Source: Astrocystis sublimbata
Taxonomy: Eukaryota > Ascomycota > Sordariomycetes > Xylariales > Xylariaceae
DNA length: 64,000 bases
Assembly (NCBI GenBank): GCA_022453515.1
Contig: JAJNNY010000030.1
Coordinates: 248,001 to 312,000, forward strand
Direction: 5' to 3'
This document shows positions 10,507 through 21,527 of the stretch, one piece after another. The notes beneath the pieces were generated by a model. The model ran no database searches, was not told the origin of the DNA, and saw only the letters and a list, made by a program, of their open reading frames with translations. Made by a program: the position numbers and the translations under genes. The first letter of the stretch is position 1. Each line of letters opens with the position of its first letter.

Positions 10507-12066
10507 ATGCGATCCGCCGGCTTCCTCCCCGCTTTGCTCGGGCTGACCAAGGCCTATGATGTTTGGGTCAACGAGGTGGACACAGGCTTGGAGACATTCC
10601 TGTACGGCAGCAACTGGACCGAGGGTACGCAGCCGGCCCTGAAGGACATGCGTGCCATTTCCGACTTCGACTTTGCTGCTCGCCAGAAACTCGGCGACTT
10701 CGAATACAGTTTCTACAGAGTGGCTGCTGGTGGAGAGTGGAGTGAGTTGTCCCAAGCAAAAAAATCTAGATCTCGAAGTCGTCGGTGGTTTTGTTGACCA
10801 GGACGTGCATTCAGGCTACCGAAACAACCTCGACGTTTGGTCCAAGGTTAAATTCCGGCCCCAACATCTCACGGACGTCACCAAAGTCAACGAGACGATG
10901 AAGTATGTAAATCTTAGATTATCCCTCGTTTTTGTCGGTTGCTGATTGACGGACAGGACCACCATACTCGGCTACGAATTCTCGGCCCCTATCTTTATTG
11001 CCCCTGCGGCTCGTGCCGGATATGGAGATGAGCGCGGCGAAATGAACTTCGTGGAAGCGGCTGGAGCTGAGAACATCCTTTACAGCGTGAGTGAAGATCT
11101 GGGATGCGATTTGGCACAATACTAACATGGAATCCAGCCTTCGATCTACGCTACCAAGAGCATCGAGGAGATTGCCTCCGTCAAGACGAACAACACCCTC
11201 AACGGGCCCCAAGTCATTTTCCAGCAGGTATGACACAGCAGTATCTCAAATACCCAGCGCAATCACCTCTGACCACGCAATAGCTATACACTAACAACAA
11301 CCTATCTGTCACTTGGGACATAATCGAACGAGCGGAGCGCACCGGAGCCAAAGCCCTCATCTGGACCGTCGATGCACCAGCATCTTCGACTCGTCATCGG
11401 GCCGCACGCTACGATACCACCAACTCGTAAGAAGTCTTTCAACCACCACCGTAATTATCCCATGCGATTGATGCTGACCATGCGCCGTAATAGCAACTCG
11501 GCAACCTCCGCGCTGGACTGGAGCATCTACGAGCAGATCAAGAACCATACCAAGCTGCCCATCATCATCAAGGGCATCACGACCGTCGAGCTGGCGCTGA
11601 AAGCCGTCGAGAAGGGCGCCAAGGCCATCTACATCTCGAACCACGGCGGCCGCCAGGTTGAGTACTCCCCGTCGCCGCTCGAGATCGCCTACGAGATCCA
11701 CCGCAACGCGCCCGAGGTCTTCCAGAAGGTCGAAGTCCTCGCCGACAGCGGGGTGCGGTACGGCACCGACGTGCTGAAGCTCTTGTCCTTGGGCGTCCGC
11801 GCCGTCGGTATGGGGCGGCCCTTCATGTACGCCAACACCTACGGTGCTGAGGGTGTGGCCAAGGCCATCCAGATGATGAAGAGTGAGATCGTGGGCGATG
11901 CCGCGCAGATTGGAATCAGCGACCTGCACGACATTCCCAAGAACATTGTGAGTAGCCTCGTGTCGAGGACGATCGGGAGATGCCCTACTTTTGCTAATTG
12001 TGAGATGCGCAGGCCAACTATCGCCAGCTGGAAGATGAAGTGTACCTTCTCCCCGAGAGCACATAA
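10507..12066 (+). CDS. FMN-dependent 2-hydroxyacid oxidase/dehydrogenase, probably secreted
   Basis: Seven exons (10507-10741, 10815-10902, 10957-11086, 11138-11227, 11284-11426, 11494-11947, 12013-12066) give 397 residues, close to the usual 390-420 for this fungal subfamily. The enzyme should oxidise an L-2-hydroxyacid such as lactate or glycolate using FMN in a TIM barrel. Visible family blocks are AAGGEWSYRNN, TTILGYEFSAPIFIAPAARAG, VIFQQLY, TVDAP (active-site Asp), IIIKGI (Lys), SNHGGRQ (His and Arg that bind and activate the substrate) and GVRAVGMGRPFMY. After the His-Arg motif the usual Leu-Asp is Val-Glu. The N-terminus (MRSAGFLPALLGLTKA) is mildly hydrophobic; relatives I recall carry a signal peptide, so secretion is likely but not certain. 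It could tailor the cluster product or serve general metabolism. Confidence 0.9.
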
Positions 12067-12596
12067 TCCCGACCTTGTTGCTAGATTGTATATGATACTA
12101 TATAAGACCAGGATTGATGAGCGAACAATAGTTAGATTAATACGTGATCGGAGCAATTCATAACATGAACGATTCGAAATGTGACATAATTTAATTAGCG
12201 GATATAAGAAGCCAATCGCGCCCACTCATAAGAGATGTTAATCGGATCTAGTATTATAACACCTTTACGCCGCCACACATGCAGAATAACACATTGTACC
12301 CCAAATCAAAGATGCAATTATCAAGCCACAACCGTAATAGTAAAAACTGTCATCACTCAAGAACACAATCACAGCTTGTCACGGAGTTGATGATGAAATA
12401 GTGATCAAAAGGCAAATGATTTTGTATGTATTATGATTTACATTAATTTGTGCCTTTTTTTAGTAATTACAAGAGCGCATTCGTTATTTCTGCCTCTTTC
12501 TCCCACTCATGACTAATCAACCTCACCCCCCTATACCGCCTGCCGCAACTGGAATGACAATTTGGGTATTTGTTACAACTGATAAATTGCATTGCA
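12067..12596. other. Convergent intergenic region
   Basis: AT-rich sequence between two convergent genes, presumably holding both 3' UTRs. No gene is seen. Confidence 0.5.
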
Positions 12597-13812
12597 TTAC
12601 AACATGAAAGCAAGAACACCTCCGGCAACAGCGGCCAGGCCCAGGCCGTTGGCAGCAGCACCGGCCGTGGGGATGACAGTGGAGGAGGAGGTGGGCGAGC
12701 CCGACTGGCTGGACGACCCGGTCGTGGTGGCGGTCGAGTTGCTGCCGGTGGGGTGGGCGGTGGGGTAGGGGGCGCCGGACGAGTACGAGCCGGTGGGGGT
12801 GGCGGACGCCGAGGAGCTGGACGAGACGAGGGTGGGCTCGATGACGGGCTCGTACTTGTCGCAGGTCGCGTTCTCGGCCAGAGGGCACGTGTCGGCAATG
12901 CAGATGGCCTGCAGCTGAGGACCCTGGGCCTTGATCGCCGTGGTGGGTGGCGAGCACCGGTGGTCGAAGAGGCCGATGAGGGCCTTGCCGACGGCCTGCA
13001 CGTCAGAGTCGGCGACGCCGAAGGACTGGTGGATTGAAGTGTTAGTAGAGCGGACTGGAGTGAGTAGGCGGCTTCGATGGGCCGGATGCTTGGACTGGAT
13101 GTGGTGGTACTTACAGAGGCGGCCAGGCCAACCTGGGTGATGAAGTATCCGACCTCGTTCTCGTCGAGAGCCATGAACTTGTGGACTTCGTACATCGATG
13201 GGAATCCATCGTAGGCGTCGAAGCCGGGCATTCCCTGCTGAGAGCATCCTAGCAGCGAGCCGAAGAACTGGTATAGATGGGTGAGAAGGAAGCTAGAAGC
13301 GCGATAGTCAGCGAATGTTCACGGAGTTCTTTGATAATAACTAGGTAAATTCATCTACTTACTATTGGTTTGAGCTGACGCCATTGGCGGGCTTGTTCTT
13401 CTTCAGGGGCTCAGCACCGCCATCGTCGAGGAAGTTGACGGAAACTCCCTTGTCTCCGCCGCGGTTGCTGGAAGCAAGGTCGCCGTTGAAGTAGGGTAGG
13501 AGGTTGACGTCGTTGCCGTTGTATTGGCCCTTGGCGAGGATACCGGGGACTGAGACGCCGACGTTGGGTTGGGTGTCTGGGAAGGGGAAGTTAGTTATCA
13601 GGGCCTGCGGTTGATTTTGAGAATGACTTTTACTTACAGTTTCCAATAACGACAGTGTTGACAACAAGGGTAAGGAGGGTAGCCTGGTTGTCGGCTGAGT
13701 TATCCTTAAGCAGAGCTGTTGTGTAGTAGTCACAGATGGAGGTGTCCTCAGGACGCTGAGCCTGGGCCGTGCTGGCCGCAACGGCAAGAGCTGATACCTT
13801 TGAGAACCGCAT
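12597..13812 (-). CDS. GPI-anchored, Ser/Thr-rich secreted cell-surface protein of unknown function
   Basis: Four exons on the minus strand (13638-13812, 13363-13576, 13115-13292, 12597-13025; 331 residues) join in phase at GTAAGT donors. The protein starts with a signal peptide (MRFSKVSALAVAASTAQAQ). Next comes a globular part of about 230 residues with several cysteines (SICDYY, GCSQQG, DHRCSPP, AICIADTCPL, ATCDKY). The end is a Ser/Thr/Gly-rich stalk followed by a short hydrophobic tail (GLGLAAVAGGVLAFML), the normal layout of a GPI-anchored fungal wall or membrane protein. I do not recognise a catalytic family. It points towards the FMN oxidoreductase gene; the two are convergent with about 530 bp between them. 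Confidence 0.85.
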
Positions 13813-16720
13813 ATTGTCTTTTTTGGAGAGTATCGTTTGACTTGAGCGTGACAATGTTTGATACCGGTTGAAGAGAAAGAATGTTGGGCAGGTATTTAGC
13901 GAGGCCAACGATCTTTTAAGGGAGTATCGCAACGGCCTTGGTGGCCATGGGCGATCACATTGCTTCTGATACCGGAACCGATAGGAGAATCACGATTGCG
14001 ATGTGACAAAGCCAACGCCTTCGACTTGCGCTAGTTAGCCTGGGCCTATTCTGTCAATGGTCGGTGGGATACATCGCAGCTTAGTGACAATGCAATCTTA
14101 CTGAGATCTCGGTAATTAGATCCCCGGCGACTAGTGCACGTATCTTGGTAGAATCGATTGGCCTTATGACCCCACCTGCCACCACTTGACCACGCATAGC
14201 CTCTTGAAGACATGTTCAATATTGCGTTGTAGAACAGAGAAGCACTCGGCCCCTCGGGATGTGAGACATGTGGCGTTGGGTTTGACCATCTATGCGGCAT
14301 ATCAGGTACCCGGGAAGCCCGCATTGCCAATTCAACATCTAGAATCATCGAATTTATCACAAGGTGGTGATAAAATTCAGCAATTGTTCGCAATCCTCAA
14401 AATTTTGCTCTGCATCAATCAACAACTCAGGGGGCGCTATAGGATTGTATGGACAAAGCCTCTAGGTTAGCTTCCAGCAAGACTGACTCGACCGATTAGG
14501 AAGTATTGAAAGAGACTGATGACGAATAAGGAAATTACCCAAGTCGTCAAGATGCAGCTTGGGTGCCTCGGATCGAGCCCCTTCCGCCAGTCAACCCAAT
14601 CAGAGTGAAGCAATTGCCAATTGGGCTGGGGAAAATGTGGAGGATCGACGCTACACGTTGCTTTTTAGCTCAGTCATAGGTGTTAGCGTGGTTGAGGTGC
14701 AGACCAAAGCAAGACGCCGCGATCCAAAGGAACTTCACAGTCACTAGCTCAGCCAGTCAAGCCTGGGCAGTTGTTAATCCAATCAGTCGCAGGACAAATC
14801 GTGCTAAGATCAACCGGATCGATATATAGCCGGCGGCGAGGTGGCTTCCCGCCAGAAGGGAAGGCTAGACTGATGTCTTCTGAGTTCTCAGAGGACGACA
14901 AAGGAGCAGACAGTCCGTGATCGTTAGACCGGCGAGCCGTTCATCCCAAGTGCCCAGTAGTGCATATGCGCTTGTAAAACCAGATCTCACAATAGCTTTG
15001 TAGCGCATTTCGCTCCCTTTCGAAGTTCCATGATCACGGTCGATGAGCGGTTCGTCGATGGACTCAACCGCGAGTGCATGGTACTTACTTATGCCCTTTT
15101 CGACTTGGGGCCCTCCAGCTAGCTAAGAAACTTCAGGCTTGACATCAAGCCATTGAGCTCTAGCTTGGTGAGATCAAGGCACGTTTTCTCGATGATGGAA
15201 TTTGTTTGCCACTGCATATAATCTCCAGGGGGGTCAGGTTTGGAAGCCTCACGTTTCTCATTTGAGCCATCCTGTATGTTCTAAGCTGCTAGAGAACATG
15301 ACCTTCACCCTTTTGGTTCCGACGTGCCATCTGAACAGTTTCGTGGCCGCCAGTCATATGGATCACTATTTCTGATTGAAAGGCTGGGAACAATGCTATA
15401 AGTTTTCACGGATTTGTTGTCGCTTTCTCCTCATTGCCAGGTGCCCAGCCCGGAATGCTCCCACGTGGCTGGCTAAGGATAACTGTAATTGTTGTCGCAT
15501 CAGCCTCCCAGGCAATCAATCAGTCTCCATGATCCTTTACAGACGTTGACATGGAAATATCCAGGACTGGTAGTTTTGGGATCCGAAAATGAGAGCATAT
15601 ATCGGTATCCCGGTCGCGATGTATATAGATGGGTTTCTTAGATCATCCTCATATTCGGTATCAGAGATAAAGAATGGTTCCGGTAGTAGAATATCAACAT
15701 GAGCTTCATCCCCCAGCGCCAATCCAAAGGCCGGAAGTCCCAATCGCCAACCAAAGTTTCACCATGGTCGCTCCGGTGAGCCAAATGGTGAAAATTCGCC
15801 ACTACAGTACATGATAGCTAGCTTGTTGGGGTCATAGAGGAGAGGATCGCAAACCTGGCTGTCAATGTCGACTTGAGGCAGGCTGTAGGAAGTACGTACA
15901 TGCCACCACTCAGCACTACGCCCAAGTTGGCCGTATTTGAAATATTGACTCCCTATGCGACCTCGGACAGGAGTGGGCTTGACCAAACACCACAGCAGTT
16001 ACTGCTCGCTTCCATAGGCCTGATTGCTAACCAGAATAACATGCCGCCCAGCAGGCTTCTGTACGCAACATTGTATGCATTAGTAAAACGGCACTCCGGG
16101 AGGTCCTAACTCTTGGCTCTTTGTGCTTCTAGCAACGTAGAAGCGTATATTACATGGTTAAATAGTTCACTTGTTTTTCAAATGTCCTCCCGTAAATATC
16201 TAGCTTGCTAGAAAATTGGATAAAAATATCAAAAAGCAGTTAAAGAATCGCAGATGCTTATTCGGTTACTTTATATACTACCGTGGCATATACAAGATTG
16301 GTAAGTTGTAATTGGAAGTAGCAAGAGGTAAGATACCTAGACTGCGTTATTAAATGGCCATATTACCTACCTAGGTACGGAGACTGCAAGCCGTCAGCCC
16401 ACCGTGACCGGTATGGTGATTTTCGAGCCCACCCTTGCTTTGGTTCAGATAGCTGTAGTTGGGAACAGGATGTCGAACAGGATGTCGAATAGGATGTAAG
16501 CTGACAATGCGAGATCCTTCATGACAACTATCCAGCAAGGTCGAAGTGCCCTTTTATAAAGGTACGCTTACAAGGTAGGCATCATTAAAAGAGTTCAGAT
16601 TATACCACAGTAAAAAGTTGAAAAGGATAAAAAGTACGTTTATAAACATGTATATATTCATACCTGCTATTAAGCATAGTAGGTAAGAAATAAAGTAAAA
16701 AGAAAAAGAAAAATTGAATT
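13813..16720. other. Gene-poor stretch, no intact gene recognised
   Basis: About 2.9 kb. The first part is the promoter of the GPI-protein gene. A minus-strand frame at 15537-15986 is open except for one TGA at 15759-15761, but it lacks an ATG and any recognisable domain. No transposon proteins are visible. Confidence 0.4.
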
Positions 16721-16827
16721 TGCCCGTCGAGGGAATCGAACCCCCGCCACCTAGATATTGCATCGATTTTTTCGACAGTGAACATAACATGTTTGTTACG
16801 TTTACCGCTAGGCTAGCCCAGTCCGGC
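16721..16827 (-). other. tRNA-like relic with Pol III A box, B box and T-run
   Basis: On the minus strand there is a perfect B box (GGTTCGATTCC at 16742-16732) inside a T-arm whose five pairs form. About 62 bp upstream is a good A box (TAGCCTAGCGG at 16815-16805). Just after the 3' end come several T-runs of 4-5 bases that could stop RNA polymerase III. The acceptor stem (3' strand GACGGGC plus A) does not pair well with the bases before the A box, and I could not fold a normal D arm or anticodon arm, with or without an intron. It is best read as a tRNA pseudogene or the head of an old SINE. Confidence 0.4.
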
Positions 16828-17470
16828 CTTTGATATTGATTGTTGAGGGCCTCCAGATTGATCAGATATATAAGGCTTCCTCTTCTGGCCGAGGAGTAAG
16901 GGTTGGCTCGTGCTCGGCCGCGCGCCAAGACGGAGCGCTGCCGTACTAGTCTGTTAAGGTCATAGAACCAGCTATATATATAACCGATGCAGCGCCCGTA
17001 AGACTGATCATCTTTTGGCCAGGTGACTGTCACGACGACCTCCGGAGCATCCGTACATTTATTTAGCCCGTGCATCTTGCGTACCAAATACTCAATGGCA
17101 ATGGAAATCAGATTTTGCAGCTCATCCTAACAGTAGAATGTCGCCATGCTGAAGCAAATACCAGAACCACAGTGGTCGGCGGCTTGACCAGGATCGAAAG
17201 CCTGGCATTGGCATGCCTGGCCTTCGAGGAGCGTGAAAGACGTCCCGTGATGTCATGGTAGGCTATCAGGCTGAGCATGCCCCCTTCCCTCGGTTCCTGA
17301 GTATTTATAGGAATACGGCGTATCTCACTTCAGCCCCCATGCGATCATCAAGCATGAGATATATTGCAGCCCACGATGGCTCGTTTGCCCGCTCAGCTGC
17401 GTCTGCAGACCTTCCCCTCATTTCGGTGTGAGACAGTAGACCTGAGCCTCTTTCAGGTTCCACTGAGCGA
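16828..17470. other. Intergenic, upstream of the GPCR gene
   Basis: No gene is recognised. A TATTTATAGG sequence near 17302 could be a core promoter element for the gene starting at 17471. Confidence 0.35.
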
Positions 17471-18441
17471 ATGGCATACGACGAGGCCATAGCTGCCGTC
17501 ACATTGACTGGTAGCGCCCTCTCTTTCATAGCTACGGCATGTGTCTTGGGTTCCTTTGTCATCTTCCACAAGAACCAGCGCACGTTCCGCCACGGGCTGA
17601 TCTTCAACCTGGCGCTCTCTGGTAAGTGTTCTCCTCAATCGCCACAGCGAGTTCATAGCCAACATATACAGATTTCATCAACTCAGCCAACAATACAATA
17701 TCAGGGGCCATCTACGTGCGCGATCATGCGCTGTACTCGGGCGCTGCGTGCAGGTTCAACGGGTGGATCGGCCAGGTGTCGGTGCAGGCCACCGACTTCT
17801 CGATTCTCGCCATCGGCATCTCGACCCTGCTAGTCGTCGCGCAGAAGACCCAGCCCGCCAAAATATCGCGACTCCAGATCGTGCTAGTCTGTGTTTCTGT
17901 CTGGATCATCCCCCTCACCACCGGCACGATTGCGACGGTGCTCGGAGTGATGGTGCCTGTGGGCAACAACTGGTGCTGGATCGCGGCCGACCGGACCGAC
18001 CTGCGATACGCACTTACACACGGCTGGAGGCTGGCGGTATTCTTCAGCACGGTGCTGATCTACGCATGGATATACTGGTACTTCCAGCGCCACATGAAGT
18101 CGATGCTCATCGACGAGCCGGACAGCGAGTCGGATGCATCGCTCAAAGTGCCAGGGGAAAGCGGGACGACGGGGTACACGTCTTTCGCCAACGACGACAT
18201 CCGCAAGCGATCGCAGAAGATGGAGCGAGAGGTGCGCCGAATGCTCGTGCTGAACGGGTATCCTATGCTGTATGTGGTCTTGTGGATTCCCGGCATCACG
18301 AGCCGCTTCTTGCAGGCTTCGGGGAACAACGTCGTGGCCAACAGTCGCGTGTTGATGGGTCTACAGGCCTCGACGCAGTTCGTCGGACTAGCGAATGCGG
18401 TCACGTACGGATGGAATAAACAGTGGCGGCGTGGACGATGA
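17471..18441 (+). CDS. Seven-transmembrane receptor, cAMP-receptor-like (class V / Git3-type) GPCR
   Basis: Two exons (17471-17621, 17672-18441) give 306 residues with about seven hydrophobic helices. The first helix (VTLTGSALSFIATACVLGSF) is followed by FRHGLIFNLALSDFINS, whose LNLA-x-SD-like block is typical of fungal cAMP-receptor-like receptors. Then comes CRFNGWIGQVSVQATDFS with its conserved Cys and aromatic residues. A long polar loop (about residues 205-240: Ser- and Glu-rich, then RKRSQKMEREVRRML) separates helices 5 and 6 and would face the G protein. Helix 6 carries LYVVLWIPGI, a family-like pattern. It should sense an external or nutrient signal at the plasma membrane; the ligand cannot be told from sequence. 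The ATG at 17471 starts just before helix 1, so the extracellular tail is very short. Confidence 0.85.
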
Positions 18442-19142
18442 GAAAATACTACCTAGGTATCTATCGAAGACTACCTATCTAGATAAATACTTAAACAAAT
18501 AGTAAGGATTGAAACAACTGATGTCTGAGTGTTTACATGGGCTGATCTAGATGCGGATTCGTAGCACTTCAGAAACCAAATGGCGTACTGTCAATAAGGT
18601 TCACATCCAACTCAAACAGAATATGCCTATCTTTTCAGAGGGTTCAACGGAAGACGATGTTGTGACGAACTACCTGATGGCATATCTGATGATATATAGG
18701 CTATGCAGAAGCAGTGTGCAGGAGTTGCAACGGAGTTGAGCAGTGAGTGAATGCATTGATGACCAAAGGAAAGAAAGAGTAGCAGCCCTAATTCTGTTAT
18801 CCGTGTCTCAGCTGTGGCCATTGAATAGGTTTGGAAGTGGGCAGTTGCGCCTTAGGTACACGCTTGTTATGCGAATTGAATGGCACCGAACTGGAGGGTG
18901 TTGTCTCAAGCACAGTTTGTTTGTTTGCCTACCTAACCTTGGGTACCTACTTAAGGCATCCTACTGACTGATCATATTGTTTCCTGCGGCTGCCCGAACA
19001 ACCCACCTTTGCACTCTTTGCACTCTGTGCACTTCTACTTCCCACACCAACCACAACCACAACCAGCTTTCACCAGCGCCTCGCCATCCTCGGATATTCC
19101 TGCCATCTTCAACCCCATCCTCCTACAACACTCTTGGTCGCC
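18442..19142. other. Intergenic, promoter of the MYND gene
   Basis: No gene is recognised. The last 130 bp are rich in C, A and T (CCACACCAACCACAACC-like), which is usual for a fungal 5' leader. Confidence 0.4.
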
Positions 19143-20729
19143 ATGGCGCCTCCGGACACCCCTCCGCAGGAGGAAGGTGCCGCTCAGAGCACAGACAGCT
19201 TGGACGAAGACAGCTTGAACGAAGACGGCTTGGACGAAGACGGCTTGGACGAAGACGGCTTGGACGAAGACGGCTTGGACGAAGACGGCTTGGACGAAGA
19301 CAGCTTTAGCGAATACGTGGACGAATACAGAGGTCTGGTTGGGCCGCTTCGTCACCGCTGCCCTCTGTGCCCAGCAATCGACCCCCAGGTCCGTTGCTGT
19401 ACATGTCGTGCGTTGCGGTACTGCAGCCGTGACCACCAAGCCGCTCACTGGCCCCGGCATGAAGCCGACTGCTGCTTTATCGTGAATTATCGTGATATCC
19501 TCGCCCATAGAGCCCGTGCTGTCCGCGCTGCCAACCCAGACGCCTTTGAACAACTTGACGGCTAGTTCGGAAACGATCCCGTCACCAAGAAATACCTAGA
19601 AATGCTTAGATCCTTAGCATATATTCTTGTCTTGGAAGGCACGCTTGACGGGGTGCAAGAGGCCTACGATCTCGTGCGGTCTTTGTTGCAGCTAGGCCGT
19701 GGAGATCCGTTATTCATGCGGTTTGATCTGCCATACCTTATGTTACGACTGAATCTCGACCGAGAGTGCTACCATTACGTGAAATGGTGGGCCCTGCGTA
19801 CCGATTGGGACTCGGGCGACTGGTTCGATCTCAACATCCCTGGGGTTGATGTTCTCGAGGACCAAGAGTATGTCTTTCTAAGACGAGGCATTTACGCAAA
19901 CCTAGGATATATCATACCTTTCCTAATTCTGAAGCTGAAGTTGCTCATTGATATTCGCAACCTCCGAGTTACACGGAAAGTCCTCGCCAACCGTCTCCCC
20001 AACGAGCTCCAAGACATGATCGAAGGGTTTGCGACCCGGAGTCCCCTATCCGCTAGGCTACGGAGGGAGTCGCCCGAGGATCTTGCCAGATCGGAGTCGA
20101 AGCTGGTGTACCATTGCGCAGAGCTGGCCGTAGCCCTGGAAAAATTGAGCCCTGGATTCGTTGCCCATCTGCTCGATCAGACGCCAGGCACCTGCATAAT
20201 CGCCGGGCGTGACTACCCATCGGGCCATCTCTTTCCTAAGTCCTATCCCACGGTATGTACTACATGCACCTATTATCTACCCCCATACACATATGCTCAG
20301 AGGCATAGAACGATCCGATGGCCATCCCTGCTTTCAAGACGTCCGCGAGATTCGGGCTAACGAGGCATTTTTGGTTGTCTCTTGAATGAACATGACTGAC
20401 TCTTGCGGTGATAGTGGTGGGAGACAGAAGGTATCTTGGACTTTCTGGCAGACGTGTTTGAAATGAACACGGACATTATGAAGTCGATAAATGACATGGG
20501 ACTACCAACGACCGAGGACTTACTATCTTCCTTGGACATGAAACGCTTCTGGGTTATTGGTATGCGTGAAGCGTTCAAGAACGCTTGCTACCTGGGCTCT
20601 CCAAATCCCGAACGACACCAAAGATGGGTCAAAGAGGCCACTTCTGTTTTGATCTCGACACGCGATCCTTCAAAGGTCAACATCAAACCTTCACCTTGGA
20701 GTCGTTCTCATGTCCCGGCCCATAAATGA
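19143..20729 (+). pseudogene. MYND zinc-finger protein gene interrupted by one in-frame TAG
   Basis: Exons 19143-20252 and 20415-20729 would encode about 474 residues, except for a TAG at 19563-19565. The reading frame continues without shift on both sides (EQLDG, stop, FGNDPVTKKYLEML), and both halves match one known fungal family. The first half has an acidic repeat and a MYND finger (CPLC, CCTC, YCSRDHQ, HWPRHEADC). The second half has the helical region typical of these proteins, with LNLDRECYHYVKWW. Using the TAG itself as a 3' splice site would remove a stretch that looks conserved (AVRAANPDAFE), so an intron is unlikely. Options are a recent nonsense mutation, stop-codon readthrough or a base-calling error. 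The product without readthrough would be a 140-residue MYND fragment. Confidence 0.75.
19194..19313 (+). repeat. Coding 15-bp minisatellite, eight units
   Basis: Eight tandem 15-bp units (consensus GACGGCTTGGACGAA) encode DSLDE, DSLNE, five copies of DGLDE and DSFSE near the N-terminus of the MYND protein. The five central copies are nearly identical, so copy number probably varies between strains. Confidence 0.95.
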
Positions 20730-21360
20730 CGGTCATAGACAAGGAAGTCGATGCTAGCTGGGCCTTCGGGTCTTATACTAACGTTGGGTATTGAGACCTG
20801 TCTTTGAGTTGGTAAAGAGTCTAGCCTGGTCAAATGATAAATCTGAAGTGCTGCCCTGAAGCTCAACGCCTGGAAAATGTCGATGTTTAGGAATTCTACC
20901 TGTCTGCTTACTACTTATGTAATCTAAACCCAGTGGCAGGGGCTCGTTGATGCAGCTCGCTACAAGGATTAGGCTAGCTACAGAATGCTATTTTGCTTTA
21001 CCCCAGTCCCAGTCCCGGTCCCAATCATCGAAGTTTCGACCCGCTTAATCCACACCTGTAAGGACAGTAGCATGAAAATAAGGGGCTCATCCATGTCCTG
21101 GAAAATTAAGCTCATGGAAACACAACTAGGTCTACGACGCTTTCAGCGATTTATTCACGATCCGGTGTGGGTTTGGCAAGGGCCATGCCTAGACAACTGC
21201 CGAATCTGGTCTTGGCGCCTACGAGACGGCCGTAGGCGAGACTTCCTGCCTGCTAGGCAACCCTCGCAGCCTAGAGAGAATGCATGGGAGCCCGGTATAG
21301 TTGCATCTTCAGATGAGATGCGAGCGAGCGGTGTCGAGGTGAAGAAGTTGAGAAGGGGCC
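20730..21360. other. Intergenic, no gene recognised
   Basis: A 127-codon frame at 20985-21368 ends at the likely core promoter of the next gene and has no recognisable features. Confidence 0.45.
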
Positions 21361-21527
21361 GGGCATAAAAGGGCATTCTCCCCACCGATAAACATACAGC
21401 TTACTCCCAGAGATATCCATCCATCCATCTACATCGCCACTCCTCTCCTCGCCCTGCATCAATCATCGCGCCTCAAGCAGAAAATCAATTCTCTTGCAAG
21501 AAACTTCCAACACGTCAATCAATCACC
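21361..21527 (+). promoter_or_regulatory. Core promoter and 5' leader of the small secreted protein gene
   Basis: A GGGCATAAAAGGGC element (TATA-like) lies about 160 bp before the ATG. It is followed by a C-rich leader (CATCCATCCATC) and CAATCAATCACC immediately before the start codon, a good fungal start context. This compact arrangement is common in strongly expressed secreted-protein genes. Confidence 0.45.

Noticed and set aside
16554..17087. 177-codon minus-strand open frame
   Set aside because: It runs straight through the tRNA-like element and an A-rich tract; the composition is odd and no domain is seen.
19527..19565. Possible intron ending at the TAG of the MYND gene
   Set aside because: It would remove a conserved-looking block (AVRAANPDAFE) and there is no good donor, so a true in-frame stop is more likely.
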